Source of the DNA: an uncultured Clostridia bacterium
Lineage (GTDB): Bacteria > Bacillota > Clostridia > UBA1381
Direction of reading: 5' to 3'
DNA: 52,354 nt
Assembly: GCA_959602045.1 (NCBI GenBank)
Contig: CAUGRT010000018.1
Location: forward strand, 1 to 52,354
Shown here: piece after piece, positions 42,945 to 51,712 of the stretch
Layout of the letters: each line of letters opens with the position of its first letter
How positions within the stretch are numbered: the first letter of the stretch is position 1
Program-made: the position numbers and the translations under genes
The notes under the pieces: model-generated
The model's input: only the letters and a program-made list of their open reading frames with translations
What the model was told of the DNA's origin: nothing
Databases searched by the model: none

Positions 42945-43015
42945 TTCGTCCTTTAGGAAACCGCGCTTTAGCTGCGTTATATCCTGAAAAAGCGATATAA
43001 CAGCAGACGGACGAA
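42945..43015. repeat. Second large hairpin between DUF5050-like gene and polA
   Basis: Nested pairings: TTCGTCC (42945-42951) with GGACGAA (43009-43015), and GTTATATC with GATATAAC (42976-42983 and 42994-43001) extended by CTGC/GCAG with a one-base bulge. No gene is present. It has no T-run and no similarity to the covarying-arm family that I can see. Confidence 0.55.
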
Positions 43016-43088
43016 ATTTGCAAGGGGCGCATTGTTAAAGATTTTATATTCAATTTCATGCCGGGATTTTGTTTTGCAATAATTATAT

Positions 43089-43117
43089 TTGACATTTCAA
43101 CGAAACTGTACTATAAT
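43089..43117 (+). promoter_or_regulatory. polA promoter
   Basis: TTGACA (43089-43094), a 17-bp spacer and TATAAT (43112-43117), about 158 bp before polA. The leader contains TATGCAG/CTGCATA (about 43147-43180) and a second AT-rich -10-like box near 43214. Confidence 0.85.
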
Positions 43118-43275
43118 AAAAGTGGATAATTTTGCTTGTCGGTTTTATGCAGTATTGAAGTAGTGTGAGACCCTGCATAGAGGTGACTTGATTATTTTTT
43201 TGTGAATTTGTGGTATGATAAGAGTATAAACATCCGCCGCTTGTGGGGCGAAAAATTAGAAAACGGAGTAATTGA

Positions 43276-45909
43276 ATGAAAAAGTTATTAATACTGGATT
43301 CAAACAGTATCATCAACCGCGGCTTTTACGGAGTGCGGTTTCTTTCGACAAAGGACGGTACGCCGACCAATGCAATCTATGGATTTTTGTCGATCATGGC
43401 AAAGCTGATTGCGGAACAGAAGCCGGATTTTATTTGTGCGGCATTTGATTTAAAGGCGCCGACATTTCGGCATAAGATGTATGACGGCTACAAGGCACAG
43501 CGTAAGCCGATGCCGGAGGAGTTAAAGGTGCAGATGCCGATTGCGAGAGATATTGTGCGCGCGATGAATATTCCTCTTTTGGAATTGGAGGGGTATGAAG
43601 CGGATGATATTATCGGTACGGTATCGAGGATTTGTGAAGAATCTGATGTAGAATGTTATATTGCGACAGGGGACAAGGATGATTTGCAGCTGGCGACCGA
43701 GCGGACGAAGGTTGTGCTGACGGTAACGCGGCAGGGTTCCAATGAAACGGTCATTTATGACGCGGATCAAGTGAAAGAAAAATATCGGGTTACGCCGACG
43801 GAGTTTATTGACGTGAAGGCTTTGATGGGTGATCCGTCCGATAATATTCCGGGCGTCAAGGGGATCGGCGAGAAAACGGCGATTGAACTGATTGAGCAGT
43901 TTGGGAGTATTGAATATATTTACGAAAATTTAGATACGCTCGGCTTAAAGGGTGCGAAACTGAAAAAGATTACGGACGGTAAGGATATGGCGTATTTATC
44001 CAAGACGTTGGCAACGATTGATAAGCATGTTCCGATTTCGTTTCGGATTGAGGATTGTGCGTTTACGTCGATTCGTGAGCAGGCGGCGGAAACCTTGTAT
44101 CCGCTTTTGAAAAGCCTGGAGCTTAATTCTCTGATTCGGCGCTTTGATTTAAGCGGAACCGACGCGGTCAATGTTCTGGCGGAGGATATTTTTGATAAAC
44201 TGGAAATGCTTCATCCCGAAACCATGCCAAAGCTTTCGGGGACGATTTCACTGACGGCGGAGTTGGATTCCGATAAGCAAGTCGTATTTGTTGCGGCGGC
44301 GCAGGGGAATACCGCATATATCTGGGATCGGGCGCAATATACGCCGCAGCAGCTGGAGGGAATTTTAAAAGAGTTGGCGGAGGATGACGCGATTCAAAAG
44401 GTCTGCTTTGATGTAAAAGGGCTGATAGTAGCATTTGCGGATAAAATCCGGTTTAAAAATATTACGGATGATGTGATTTTAAAGGCGTATCTTGCCGACC
44501 CATCCAAGGGGAGTTATACGATCGAGCAGCTTTGTTCCGAATTTTTCGGAATTGAAATTGTCAGACAGGAGCAAAAGCAGATTTCGCTGTTGGATGAGGA
44601 AGAGGATCATTCGGATTTTATTGCCAAATGTGCGGTTGCATTGCTTCGGATCAACGATCGGCTGAATGAGATTTTGAAGTCTTTGGATCAGATGCATTTA
44701 TATCACGACGTGGAAATGCCGCTTTTATATGTTTTGGCAGGAATGCAGATTGCCGGATTCCGTGTTGATGCCGGAGAGTTGGAGCGTTTTTCGGAAATGC
44801 TGAGTGAAAAAATCAAGGTTTTAACGGAGCAGATTTATGCCGAGGCAGGGGAGGAATTTAATATCAATTCCCCCAAACAGCTGGGTGTGATTTTGTTTGA
44901 ACGTTTGGGGCTGCCGGCGGTTAAGAAAACAAAAAACGGCTATTCAACCAATGTAGAGGTTTTGGAAAAGCTTAAGAATGTTCATCCGATTGCGCAGATG
45001 ATTATTGATTATCGCCAGTACAGTAAATTAAAGAGTACCTATTGTGACGGACTTCAAGCGGTGATCAATCCGAATACACATCGGATTCATTCGGTATTCA
45101 ATCAGACAGTGACTGTGACCGGGCGAATCAGTTCGACCGAGCCGAATATGCAGAATATTCCGACAAGAACGGAGTTGGGACGTGAGATTCGCAAGATGTT
45201 TGTGGCGGATGACGGGTATGTTTTGGTAGACGCGGACTATTCTCAAATCGAGCTGCGTGTATTGGCTCACATTGCGCATGATGAAACAATGATGAATGCA
45301 TTTAGGAATCACGAGGATATTCATGCCGTAACGGCTTCGCAGGTTTTTGATGTTCCGCTTTCCGAGGTGACAAGGGAACAAAGGAGCAAGGCGAAAGCCA
45401 TTAATTTCGGCATTGTGTACGGTATGGGTGAGTTCAGCTTAGCACAGGATTTGAAGATTCCGATTGGCGAAGCGAAGCGATATATTCAAAATTATCTGGC
45501 AAAATATCATGGCGTGCGCGAATATATGGCAAATATTAAGGAACAGGCGAAGAAGGACGGAAGTGTTAAGACACTGCTGAATCGGATTCGGCGGATTCCG
45601 GAGTTATCTTCATCGAATCATAACATTCGTGCATTCGGAGAACGTGTTGCGTTAAATACGCCGATTCAAGGAACGGCGGCAGATATTATCAAGCTGGCAA
45701 TGGTTCGGGTATATAACCGATTGCATCGTGAACAATTGCAATCGCGTTTGATTTTGCAGGTGCATGATGAGCTGATTGTCGAGGCACGGGAGGATGAAAC
45801 CGAGCGTGTTAAGCAGATTTTAAAGGAAGAAATGGAGAACGCAATGCAGCTGGATGTTCCGCTGACAGTGGATATGTCAACGGGGCACAGCTGGTATGAG
45901 GCAAAATAG
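43276..45909 (+). CDS. polA: DNA polymerase I
   Basis: An 877-residue family A polymerase for Okazaki-fragment maturation and repair. Residues 1-290 form the 5'-3' nuclease (LLILDSNSIINRGFYG, EADDIIGT, ATGDKDDLQL, and the helix-hairpin-helix GVKGIGEKTA). The middle domain (about 305-480) keeps the exonuclease fold but lacks the acidic DxE, NxxxD and YxxxD residues (LTAELDSDK, VCFDVKGLIV), so proofreading is absent. The polymerase domain has motif A DADYSQIELRVLAH, motif B RSKAKAINFGIVYG and motif C LQVHDELIVE. CGGAG lies 8 nt before the ATG. Confidence 0.97.
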   Translation: MKKLLILDSNSIINRGFYGVRFLSTKDGTPTNAIYGFLSIMAKLIAEQKPDFICAAFDLKAPTFRHKMYDGYKAQRKPMPEELKVQMPIARDIVRAMNIPLLELEGYEADDIIGTVSRICEESDVECYIATGDKDDLQLATERTKVVLTVTRQGSNETVIYDADQVKEKYRVTPTEFIDVKALMGDPSDNIPGVKGIGEKTAIELIEQFGSIEYIYENLDTLGLKGAKLKKITDGKDMAYLSKTLATIDKHVPISFRIEDCAFTSIREQAAETLYPLLKSLELNSLIRRFDLSGTDAVNVLAEDIFDKLEMLHPETMPKLSGTISLTAELDSDKQVVFVAAAQGNTAYIWDRAQYTPQQLEGILKELAEDDAIQKVCFDVKGLIVAFADKIRFKNITDDVILKAYLADPSKGSYTIEQLCSEFFGIEIVRQEQKQISLLDEEEDHSDFIAKCAVALLRINDRLNEILKSLDQMHLYHDVEMPLLYVLAGMQIAGFRVDAGELERFSEMLSEKIKVLTEQIYAEAGEEFNINSPKQLGVILFERLGLPAVKKTKNGYSTNVEVLEKLKNVHPIAQMIIDYRQYSKLKSTYCDGLQAVINPNTHRIHSVFNQTVTVTGRISSTEPNMQNIPTRTELGREIRKMFVADDGYVLVDADYSQIELRVLAHIAHDETMMNAFRNHEDIHAVTASQVFDVPLSEVTREQRSKAKAINFGIVYGMGEFSLAQDLKIPIGEAKRYIQNYLAKYHGVREYMANIKEQAKKDGSVKTLLNRIRRIPELSSSNHNIRAFGERVALNTPIQGTAADIIKLAMVRVYNRLHREQLQSRLILQVHDELIVEAREDETERVKQILKEEMENAMQLDVPLTVDMSTGHSWYEAK

Positions 45910-45912
45910 TTT

Positions 45913-46080
45913 TGCATATGTTTTGTTTAACTGCGGATTTTATTTTGCACATGAATGGTGTATTGCAAAATAAAAGCTAAATGTGACGGAATGGTTTGGC
46001 GTAGTTTTGTTTGATGTGGATTTGAGTTTTGACGATAAATGTGTGTTTCAGAATAGAAGCTGAATGTGGTGAAATGGTTT
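45913..46080 (+). repeat. Imperfect tandem duplication downstream of polA
   Basis: Two units, 45913-45998 and 45999-46080, share blocks such as TTTTGTTT, the GGATTT/GATTTG area, AATA(A)AAGCT(A/G)AATGTG and GAAATGGTTT. The start of a third unit (GGCATGTGTTTTTG) forms the left arm of repeat copy F. Divergence is around a quarter of positions by eye. Confidence 0.55.
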
Positions 46081-46163
46081 GGCATGTGTTTTTGTCGATT
46101 ACGGCTCAGACATCCGCTACGTTGCGCGGAACTCGCCTTCATCGAAAAAACACATGCCAAACC
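46076..46163 (-). repeat. Covarying-arm hairpin repeat, copy F
   Basis: Arms GGTTTGGCATGTGTTTTT (46076-46093) and its exact complement (46146-46163) pair over 18 bp, with an inner CGAT/ATCG (46096-46099 and 46141-46144). Read on the minus strand the core is GGCGAGTTCCGCGCAACGTA then GCGGATGTCTGAGCCGTAAT. It lies between polA and znuA, reading in the same sense relative to these genes as copies A, B and C do to theirs. Confidence 0.9.
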
Positions 46164-46202
46164 AACGGGAGAGATTTTGGTTTTTTTTTGAAATAGAAAG
46201 GG

Positions 46203-47096
46203 ATGATTACTATTATTGGGAAGAAAATAAGATTAATTTCGATTCTTTGCGCGGTTGTCAGTTCGATTTTATTGTTCAGTGCCTGCAAAACGGCAGAGAA
46301 TACCGATAATCAGCAGGGAGATACGGTTTATACAACATTTTATGCCATGTATGATTTCACCAAGGAAATCGCTGGAGATAAGGTCAATGTTGTGCAGCTG
46401 GTTCCGTCCGGGAGTGGGCCGCATGATTTTGAGCCGACCGCGGCGGATATTGCGAAAATCACACAGGCAAAGGCTTTGATTTATTGCGGCAGCGTTGATA
46501 CTTATATTGAAGATATTCGCACAACAGCGGAAAAGGCAGGGGTACGAACCTTGGATACGGCAGAGGGAATTACGATACAGGAGGATGTTCACGATCCGCA
46601 TATTTGGTTAGACCCAAATACGGCGATGGAACAGTATACGGCAATTGCAAAGCTGCTGTCGGAGCTGAATCCCGAAAATGAAGCTTACTATCAAGAACGT
46701 CTTGCCTCGGCACAAGACCGAATCAATCAGTTGCAGCAGCAATTTCAAGCATTGAAGGCTTCGGCTAAGGTACAGGATATTATTGTTTCCCATGCCGCAT
46801 ACGGATATTTATGCAAGGAGCTGGGGATTCAGGAGCATAGTATTGAATCCGGAGCCGGGGAGGGAACGGACCCCACAGCAAAGCAAATGGCGGAAATTAT
46901 TAACTTAGCCAAAGAGAAAAATATAAAAATCATTTTTGCAGAAAAAAATGAGAGCGATAAAACAGCGCGTGCGGTGGCAAAGGAAATCGGCGGAGATGTT
47001 TTGCTGTTAGACCCGTTTGAAGCGAATACCGATTCCGGCGGCTATTTTGAGGTCATGCAGCAGAATATCCAGGCGTTGGGAACGGCATTGAAATAG
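46203..47096 (+). CDS. znuA: Zinc/manganese ABC transporter substrate-binding lipoprotein ZnuA
   Basis: A 297-residue cluster A-I solute-binding protein. The signal peptide ends in the lipobox LLFSAC (Cys about 27). Metal ligands are in GSGPHDFEPT, VHDPHIWLDP, VSHAAYGYL and LLLDPF. The His-rich loop of many ZnuA proteins is absent, so manganese cannot be excluded. The ATG at 46203 directly abuts the AGAAAGG site, an unusually short spacing; no better in-frame start is visible. A minor frame for a transcript from polA is interrupted by copy F, and the gene heads znuC and znuB. Confidence 0.92.
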   Translation: MITIIGKKIRLISILCAVVSSILLFSACKTAENTDNQQGDTVYTTFYAMYDFTKEIAGDKVNVVQLVPSGSGPHDFEPTAADIAKITQAKALIYCGSVDTYIEDIRTTAEKAGVRTLDTAEGITIQEDVHDPHIWLDPNTAMEQYTAIAKLLSELNPENEAYYQERLASAQDRINQLQQQFQALKASAKVQDIIVSHAAYGYLCKELGIQEHSIESGAGEGTDPTAKQMAEIINLAKEKNIKIIFAEKNESDKTARAVAKEIGGDVLLLDPFEANTDSGGYFEVMQQNIQALGTALK

Positions 47097-47109
47097 GAGA
47101 TTAAGAGGT

Positions 47110-47865
47110 ATGTCGGATAACAATAAAAAAGAAGAAATTCTGAAAATTGAGGGGTTATATTTTGATTACAGTGATACCTCGGTTTTGAAAAATGTAAATT
47201 TGACACTTTATGAGGGGGATTTTCTGGGGATTATCGGCTCTAACGGCGCAGGAAAATCAACGCTGATTAAGCTGATTCTCGGCAGACTTCCGTATGATCG
47301 CGGCAGTATTTCACTGTTTGGAACTGACATAAAAAAAGCGTTTCCGCGAGATAAAATCGGCTATGTTTCGCAAAAAGCCAATTCGTTTAATACGTCATTT
47401 CCTGCAACAGTGCGTGAAGTGGTTATGGCGAACCTCTATTCAAAAAAAGGATTGTTCAAACGCTATACCAAAGAGGATGAAGAACGTTTTCATCAGGTGA
47501 TTCATCAAGTAGGCATGGAAGGCTGTGAGGATCGGTTGATCGGACGGCTGTCGGGCGGACAGCAGCAGCGTGTTTTTATTGCACGGGCATTGATTTCCGA
47601 ACCGAAGCTTTTGCTGATGGATGAGCCGACGGTCGGCGTGGATTTGCAGTCCGTGACCGCGATTATGGAGTTGATTTCACAATTGAATCGGGAGGGAATT
47701 ACGATTGTGATGACCAATCATGATACCCCGACTCTGGTGGAGGCATCCTCTAAGCTTTTGATTTTCTGCTCACACGGAAACGGAGAAGTTGTGGAACGGG
47801 CAGATTTGACGATGGAGCAGATTAATCAGATTTATGCAGGAAAACGGAGGCATAACCATGGATAA
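47110..47865 (+). CDS. znuC: Zinc/manganese ABC transporter ATPase ZnuC
   Basis: A 251-residue ATPase: Walker A GSNGAGKST, Q-loop YVSQKANSF, signature LSGGQQQRV, Walker B LLLMDEPTVGVD and the H-loop TNHDTPT, all intact. It lies 13 nt after znuA. The stop overlaps the start of znuB by 8 nt, so translation is coupled. Confidence 0.94.
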   Translation: MSDNNKKEEILKIEGLYFDYSDTSVLKNVNLTLYEGDFLGIIGSNGAGKSTLIKLILGRLPYDRGSISLFGTDIKKAFPRDKIGYVSQKANSFNTSFPATVREVVMANLYSKKGLFKRYTKEDEERFHQVIHQVGMEGCEDRLIGRLSGGQQQRVFIARALISEPKLLLMDEPTVGVDLQSVTAIMELISQLNREGITIVMTNHDTPTLVEASSKLLIFCSHGNGEVVERADLTMEQINQIYAGKRRHNHG

Positions 47866-48655
47866 TATTTTTGCATATGGTTTTATGATACGCGCGCTGA
47901 TTGCGGCGGTTCTGATCGGCATTATTGCGCCTTGTATCGGAACGACAATCGTACTGAAACGCCTAAGCGCAATCGGGGATGCAACCTCTCATTCAGCTTT
48001 GGCCGGTATCGCAGCCGGGCTGATGACCGGAATCCACCCGGTATTGGGAGCGGTGATCTTTTCGGTGCTGGCGGTATTGGGTATTGAAGTGCTGAGAAAG
48101 GCGTTTAAGAATTACTCGGAAATTGCAACGGTGATTATCATGTCAGCAGGCATCGGGCTGACGGCGGTGCTGTCCGGATTTGTCGGGAATACATCGGATT
48201 TAAACAGCTTTATGTTCGGTTCGATTGTAGCAATTTCGGATTTTGAAATGGTCTTGACGGTTGTTTTGAGCATTGCAGTTATTTTGGTGACAATGGTGCT
48301 GTATCGGGAGCTATTTTATATCTCGTTTGATGAAGAAGCGGCTGCTCTTGCAGGTGTTCCGGTAAAAACCGTGAATCTGATTATTATGCTGCTGACCGCA
48401 GTAACGGTTTCGGTAGCGTCCCGTGTTGTGGGCGCTTTGATGGTGTCGTCCTTACTGGTGATCCCGGTAGCGTGTGCCATGACGGTAGCGAAAAGCTATA
48501 AGCAGACTATGGTGCTGTCGGTGGCTTTTGCGGAGGTGTTTACGGTCGGGGGACTGATCGCTTCGTATTATTTGGATGTTAAGCCTGGCGGCAGTATTGT
48601 GTTGCTGGGGGTTATTGCGTTGGTAGGATTTTTGACGTTTTCAAAGAGGTCATAA
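47858..48655 (+). CDS. znuB: Zinc/manganese ABC transporter permease ZnuB
   Basis: A 265-residue permease of the ABC-3 family with seven or eight helices: it starts DNIFAYGFMIRALIAAVLIG, has TTIVLKRLSAIGDATSHSAL (conserved in the family) and the coupling EEAAALAGVPVKTVN. The ATG at 47858 is chosen because AACGGAGG lies 8 nt upstream and it overlaps the znuC stop; an ATG eight codons upstream is less likely. No Zur box is obvious in the window upstream of znuA. Confidence 0.93.
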   Translation: MDNIFAYGFMIRALIAAVLIGIIAPCIGTTIVLKRLSAIGDATSHSALAGIAAGLMTGIHPVLGAVIFSVLAVLGIEVLRKAFKNYSEIATVIIMSAGIGLTAVLSGFVGNTSDLNSFMFGSIVAISDFEMVLTVVLSIAVILVTMVLYRELFYISFDEEAAALAGVPVKTVNLIIMLLTAVTVSVASRVVGALMVSSLLVIPVACAMTVAKSYKQTMVLSVAFAEVFTVGGLIASYYLDVKPGGSIVLLGVIALVGFLTFSKRS

Positions 48656-48695
48656 TACTTTGTTTTAAAATTTTTGAAAAGTCATGAAAAAATAC

Positions 48696-48724
48696 TTGAC
48701 ATTTGGGATAAAATATAATATAAT
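48696..48724 (+). promoter_or_regulatory. rpmE promoter
   Basis: TTGACA (48696-48701), a 17-bp spacer and TATAAT (48719-48724), a perfect consensus promoter 57 bp before the rpmE start. Confidence 0.92.
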
Positions 48725-48780
48725 ATTTAATGGTGTGTTGGGTAGATACCAATGCAAATCTAAAGAAGGAGGAAACGGTA

Positions 48781-48993
48781 GTGAAAGAAGGAATTCATCC
48801 TGATTACAAGCAAACTACCATTACCTGCGCTTGCGGCGAGGTCATTAAGACAGGCTCGACAAAGGAAAATATCCAGGTCGAAATTTGTTCAAAGTGCCAT
48901 CCGTTCTTTACAGGTAAGCAGAAGCTTGTAGATACAGGCGGACGTGTTGAGAAGTTCAATAAGCGTTTCAACAGAACAACCAAGCAGAACTAA
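48781..48993 (+). CDS. rpmE: 50S ribosomal protein L31, zinc-binding type
   Basis: A 70-residue protein of the zinc-containing L31 form: KEGIHPDYKQTTITCACGEV and the second pair in CSKCHPFFTGKQK provide the Cys ligands, so the zinc ribbon should be functional. It starts at a GTG codon at 48781, preceded by AAGGAGG. An in-frame ATG at 48730 would be inside the leader and lacks a ribosome site. Confidence 0.95.
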   Translation: MKEGIHPDYKQTTITCACGEVIKTGSTKENIQVEICSKCHPFFTGKQKLVDTGGRVEKFNKRFNRTTKQN

Positions 48994-49012
48994 GCGTTTT
49001 GCAAAACAATTT

Positions 49013-49109
49013 ATTTTTAAGATGATTAGGTTAAACCTATGTCTTAGAAGACCGAATCACCAACGGCTTCTCGGCGTTAGGGGATCATTTATTTATAGGA
49101 GGTGACAAC
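49013..49109 (+). promoter_or_regulatory. Possible rpsO leader structure
   Basis: Before rpsO are several short dyads: AGGTTAAACCT, GTCTTAGAAGAC (about 49042-49053) and AACG/CGTT around GGCTTCTCGG, ending at the AGGAGG site. In several bacteria S15 represses its own mRNA through such a leader; whether this one does is an inference from position. Confidence 0.35.
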
Positions 49110-49376
49110 ATGACAAAGGAAAGAAAGCAGCAGATTATTGCTGATTTTGCAACTCATGAGGGCGATACAGGTTCGCCTGAGGTACAAATTGCTCTTTTAA
49201 CAGAGAGAATTAACCACTTGAACAACGATCACTTGAATCTTCACAAGAAGGATCATCACTCAAGAAGAGGTCTTCTTATGATGGTTGGTAAAAGACGTGG
49301 TCTTTTGAAGTATCTTGCAAGCCAGGATATTGAAAGATACAGAGCGTTAGTTGCAAAGCTTGGCTTAAGAAAGTAA
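49110..49376 (+). CDS. rpsO: 30S ribosomal protein S15
   Basis: An 88-residue protein of standard length. The 16S rRNA-binding surface is visible in HEGDTGSPEVQIALLTERIN, LNLHKKDHHSRRGLLMMVGK and RRGLLKYL. TAGGAGG lies 8 nt before the ATG. rpsO followed by pnp is the usual order in Bacillota and beyond. Confidence 0.98.
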   Translation: MTKERKQQIIADFATHEGDTGSPEVQIALLTERINHLNNDHLNLHKKDHHSRRGLLMMVGKRRGLLKYLASQDIERYRALVAKLGLRK

Positions 49377-49392
49377 TTGAATTACGGATATA

Positions 49393-49424
49393 AATAGGCA
49401 AATGGGGTACCCTGTTTGCCTATT
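49393..49424 (+). terminator. Hairpin between rpsO and pnp
   Basis: A 10-bp perfect stem AATAGGCAAA / TTTGCCTATT around GGGTACCC, 17 nt after the rpsO stop. There is no T-run, so it may be an mRNA processing site like the RNase III hairpin before E. coli pnp, or a weak terminator. Confidence 0.55.
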
Positions 49425-49560
49425 GTAGTATATCGCGCGGAGATATTGTCAGCACATAAACAGAGGGTATAAGAGCTTTTTTATACTTTGTGTTTATTTG
49501 CTTACATTATCTCCTGCAACAAAAAGAATGATTCATCAGAAATTGAAAAGGAGAAAAACT

Positions 49561-51654
49561 ATGTTCAGAAAATTTGAAACAGAGCTGGCAGGTCGCCCGT
49601 TGGTGATTGAAACCGGTAAAATGGCACAGTTAGCAAACGGACATTGTGTTGTACGTTACGGCGATACCGTGGTTATGGTAAACGTTACCGCTTCAAGAGC
49701 CCCCAGAGAGGGAATTGACTTTTTCCCGCTCAGCGTAGATTATGAGGAGAAACTGTACTCGGTGGGTAAAATACCGGGCGGTTATATTAAGAGAGAGGGA
49801 AAACCCTCAGAGAAGGCGATTTTGACGAGCCGTGTAATTGATCGTCCGATTCGTCCGCTGTTTCCGTCCGATTTGAGAAACGACGTATCGGTAGTAGCAA
49901 CGGTTCTTTCGGTTGAACAGGACAATCCGCCTGAAGTTGCTGCAATGATCGGTACTTCCATTTCATTATCCATTTCAGACATTCCCTGGGGCGGTCCGAT
50001 CGGCGGTGTATGGCTGGGTCTTGTAGACGGCGAGTATGTCATCAATCCGACAGTTGAGCAGCGCGAAAAGAGCGAAATGCACGTTACCGTTGCCGGCACA
50101 AAGGAAAAGGTTGTTATGATTGAAGCCGGCGCAAACGAGGTTGAGGAAAGCGTAATGCTGGAGGGAATCAAGTTTGCTCATAAAGAAATCATCAAGATTT
50201 GTGAATTCATTGAGGGAATTAAGGCTGAGATCGGTAAAGAAAAATTCACTTATGACGCGCATGACATTGATCATGATTTATATGATGCAATCAAGGAAAT
50301 TGCTTACGAAAAGATTCAGCATGCACTGGATACTGACGATAAGAATGTCAGAGATGAAAGAATGGGCGTTGTTGAGGATGAATTGGTTGAGCAGTTAGAA
50401 GAACGATTCCCGGATATGAAAGAACAGCTGGGCGAAATTCTGTATAAGATGCAAAAAGAAATTGTACGTGCATGGCTGTATCAAGGCAGACGTGTTGACG
50501 GCAGAGGCTTGAATGAAATCAGACCGCTGTCGGCAGAAGTGGATTTGCTGCCGAGAACTCACGGATCGGGATTGTTTACGCGTGGACAAACGCAGGTTCT
50601 TTCGATTGCTACGCTTGCACCATTGTCTGAAATTCAGAAATTAGACGGTATTGATACTGAGGAAACAAAGAGATACATGCATCACTATAATTTCCCATCC
50701 TATTCGGTAGGCGAAACGAAGCCATCACGAGGTCCGGGCAGACGTGAGATTGGTCATGGTGCATTGGCAGAGCGTTCGCTTGTTCCGGTACTTCCGTCAG
50801 AGAGTGAATTTCCATATGCAATCCGAGTAGTATCCGAGGTACTTTCATCCAACGGTTCTACCTCCCAGGGTTCGGTGTGCGGTTCGACTTTGGCGCTGAT
50901 GGCGGCAGGCGTTCCGATTAAAGCGCCCGTTGCAGGTATTTCCTGCGGTTTGATTACAACAGATGAGGGATTCACAACGATGGTGGATATCCAGGGTCTG
51001 GAGGATTTCTATGGTGAAATGGACTTTAAGGTAGCCGGTACGAAAAAGGGAATCACATCCATTCAGGTGGATATTAAGAATGACGGATTGCCGTATGAGG
51101 TTATCTGGGAAGCATTGACAAAAACCAGAGATGCAAGATATTATATTATTGATAATGTATTGTTGAAAACGATTCCGGAGCCGAGAAAAGAACTTTCACC
51201 GTATGCTCCGAAAGTTGCGACCATGAAGATTCATCCGGATAAAATCCGTGAAGTCATCGGTCAGGGCGGCAAGGTTATTCAAGGTATTGTTGCCGATACC
51301 GGAGCCAAGATTGATATAGAGGATGACGGAACCATTCATATTTTTGCAACTACGCAGGAAAGCGGCAATGCAGCACGGAAAGCCATTGAGCAAATCGTTG
51401 AGGAGCCTGAGGTTGGACGAATCTATAAGGGTATCGTAAAAACTATCAAAGATTTTGGCGCGTTCGTTGAAATTCTTCCGGGCAAGGACGGTCTTTGCCA
51501 TATATCCAAGCTGGACAATAAGCGTGTGGAGAGAGTTGAGGATGTTTGCCACGAGGGAGATGAAATGATTGTCATGGTAACGGATATTGATCCGAAAACC
51601 GGCAAGATTTCACTGTCCAGAAAAGATGCAATGGAGATTATTGCAAACGCATAA
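49561..51654 (+). CDS. pnp: Polyribonucleotide nucleotidyltransferase (PNPase)
   Basis: A 697-residue phosphorolytic 3'-5' exoribonuclease, full length. Two RNase PH domains (about 10-230 and 300-530) with the catalytic FFPLSVDYEEKLYSVGK and SDIPWGGPIGG in the first and the phosphate site in GSGLFTRGQTQVL and SNGSTSQGSVCGSTLALMAA of the second; then the KH domain with the GQGG loop (VIGQGGKVIQ) and the S1 domain (YKGIVKTIKDFGAFVEI). AAAAGGAG lies 8 nt before the ATG. It is the major mRNA-decay enzyme. Confidence 0.98.
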   Translation: MFRKFETELAGRPLVIETGKMAQLANGHCVVRYGDTVVMVNVTASRAPREGIDFFPLSVDYEEKLYSVGKIPGGYIKREGKPSEKAILTSRVIDRPIRPLFPSDLRNDVSVVATVLSVEQDNPPEVAAMIGTSISLSISDIPWGGPIGGVWLGLVDGEYVINPTVEQREKSEMHVTVAGTKEKVVMIEAGANEVEESVMLEGIKFAHKEIIKICEFIEGIKAEIGKEKFTYDAHDIDHDLYDAIKEIAYEKIQHALDTDDKNVRDERMGVVEDELVEQLEERFPDMKEQLGEILYKMQKEIVRAWLYQGRRVDGRGLNEIRPLSAEVDLLPRTHGSGLFTRGQTQVLSIATLAPLSEIQKLDGIDTEETKRYMHHYNFPSYSVGETKPSRGPGRREIGHGALAERSLVPVLPSESEFPYAIRVVSEVLSSNGSTSQGSVCGSTLALMAAGVPIKAPVAGISCGLITTDEGFTTMVDIQGLEDFYGEMDFKVAGTKKGITSIQVDIKNDGLPYEVIWEALTKTRDARYYIIDNVLLKTIPEPRKELSPYAPKVATMKIHPDKIREVIGQGGKVIQGIVADTGAKIDIEDDGTIHIFATTQESGNAARKAIEQIVEEPEVGRIYKGIVKTIKDFGAFVEILPGKDGLCHISKLDNKRVERVEDVCHEGDEMIVMVTDIDPKTGKISLSRKDAMEIIANA

Positions 51655-51662
51655 GGAATAAG

Positions 51663-51705
51663 AAAAGCAGGAAGCTCATGAATATGGGTTTTCTGCTTTT
51701 TTTGT
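51663..51705 (+). terminator. pnp terminator
   Basis: Stem AAAAGCAG / CTGCTTTT with additional A-T pairs and a long loop, followed by TTTTTG, 8 nt after the pnp stop. It also lies at the end of the minus-strand phosphatidyltransferase gene. Confidence 0.85.
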
Positions 51706-51712
51706 GATCGTT

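Noticed and set aside
46100..46202. Zur operator before znuA
   Set aside because: No dyad like the Zur box is visible; the strong palindrome there belongs to repeat copy F.
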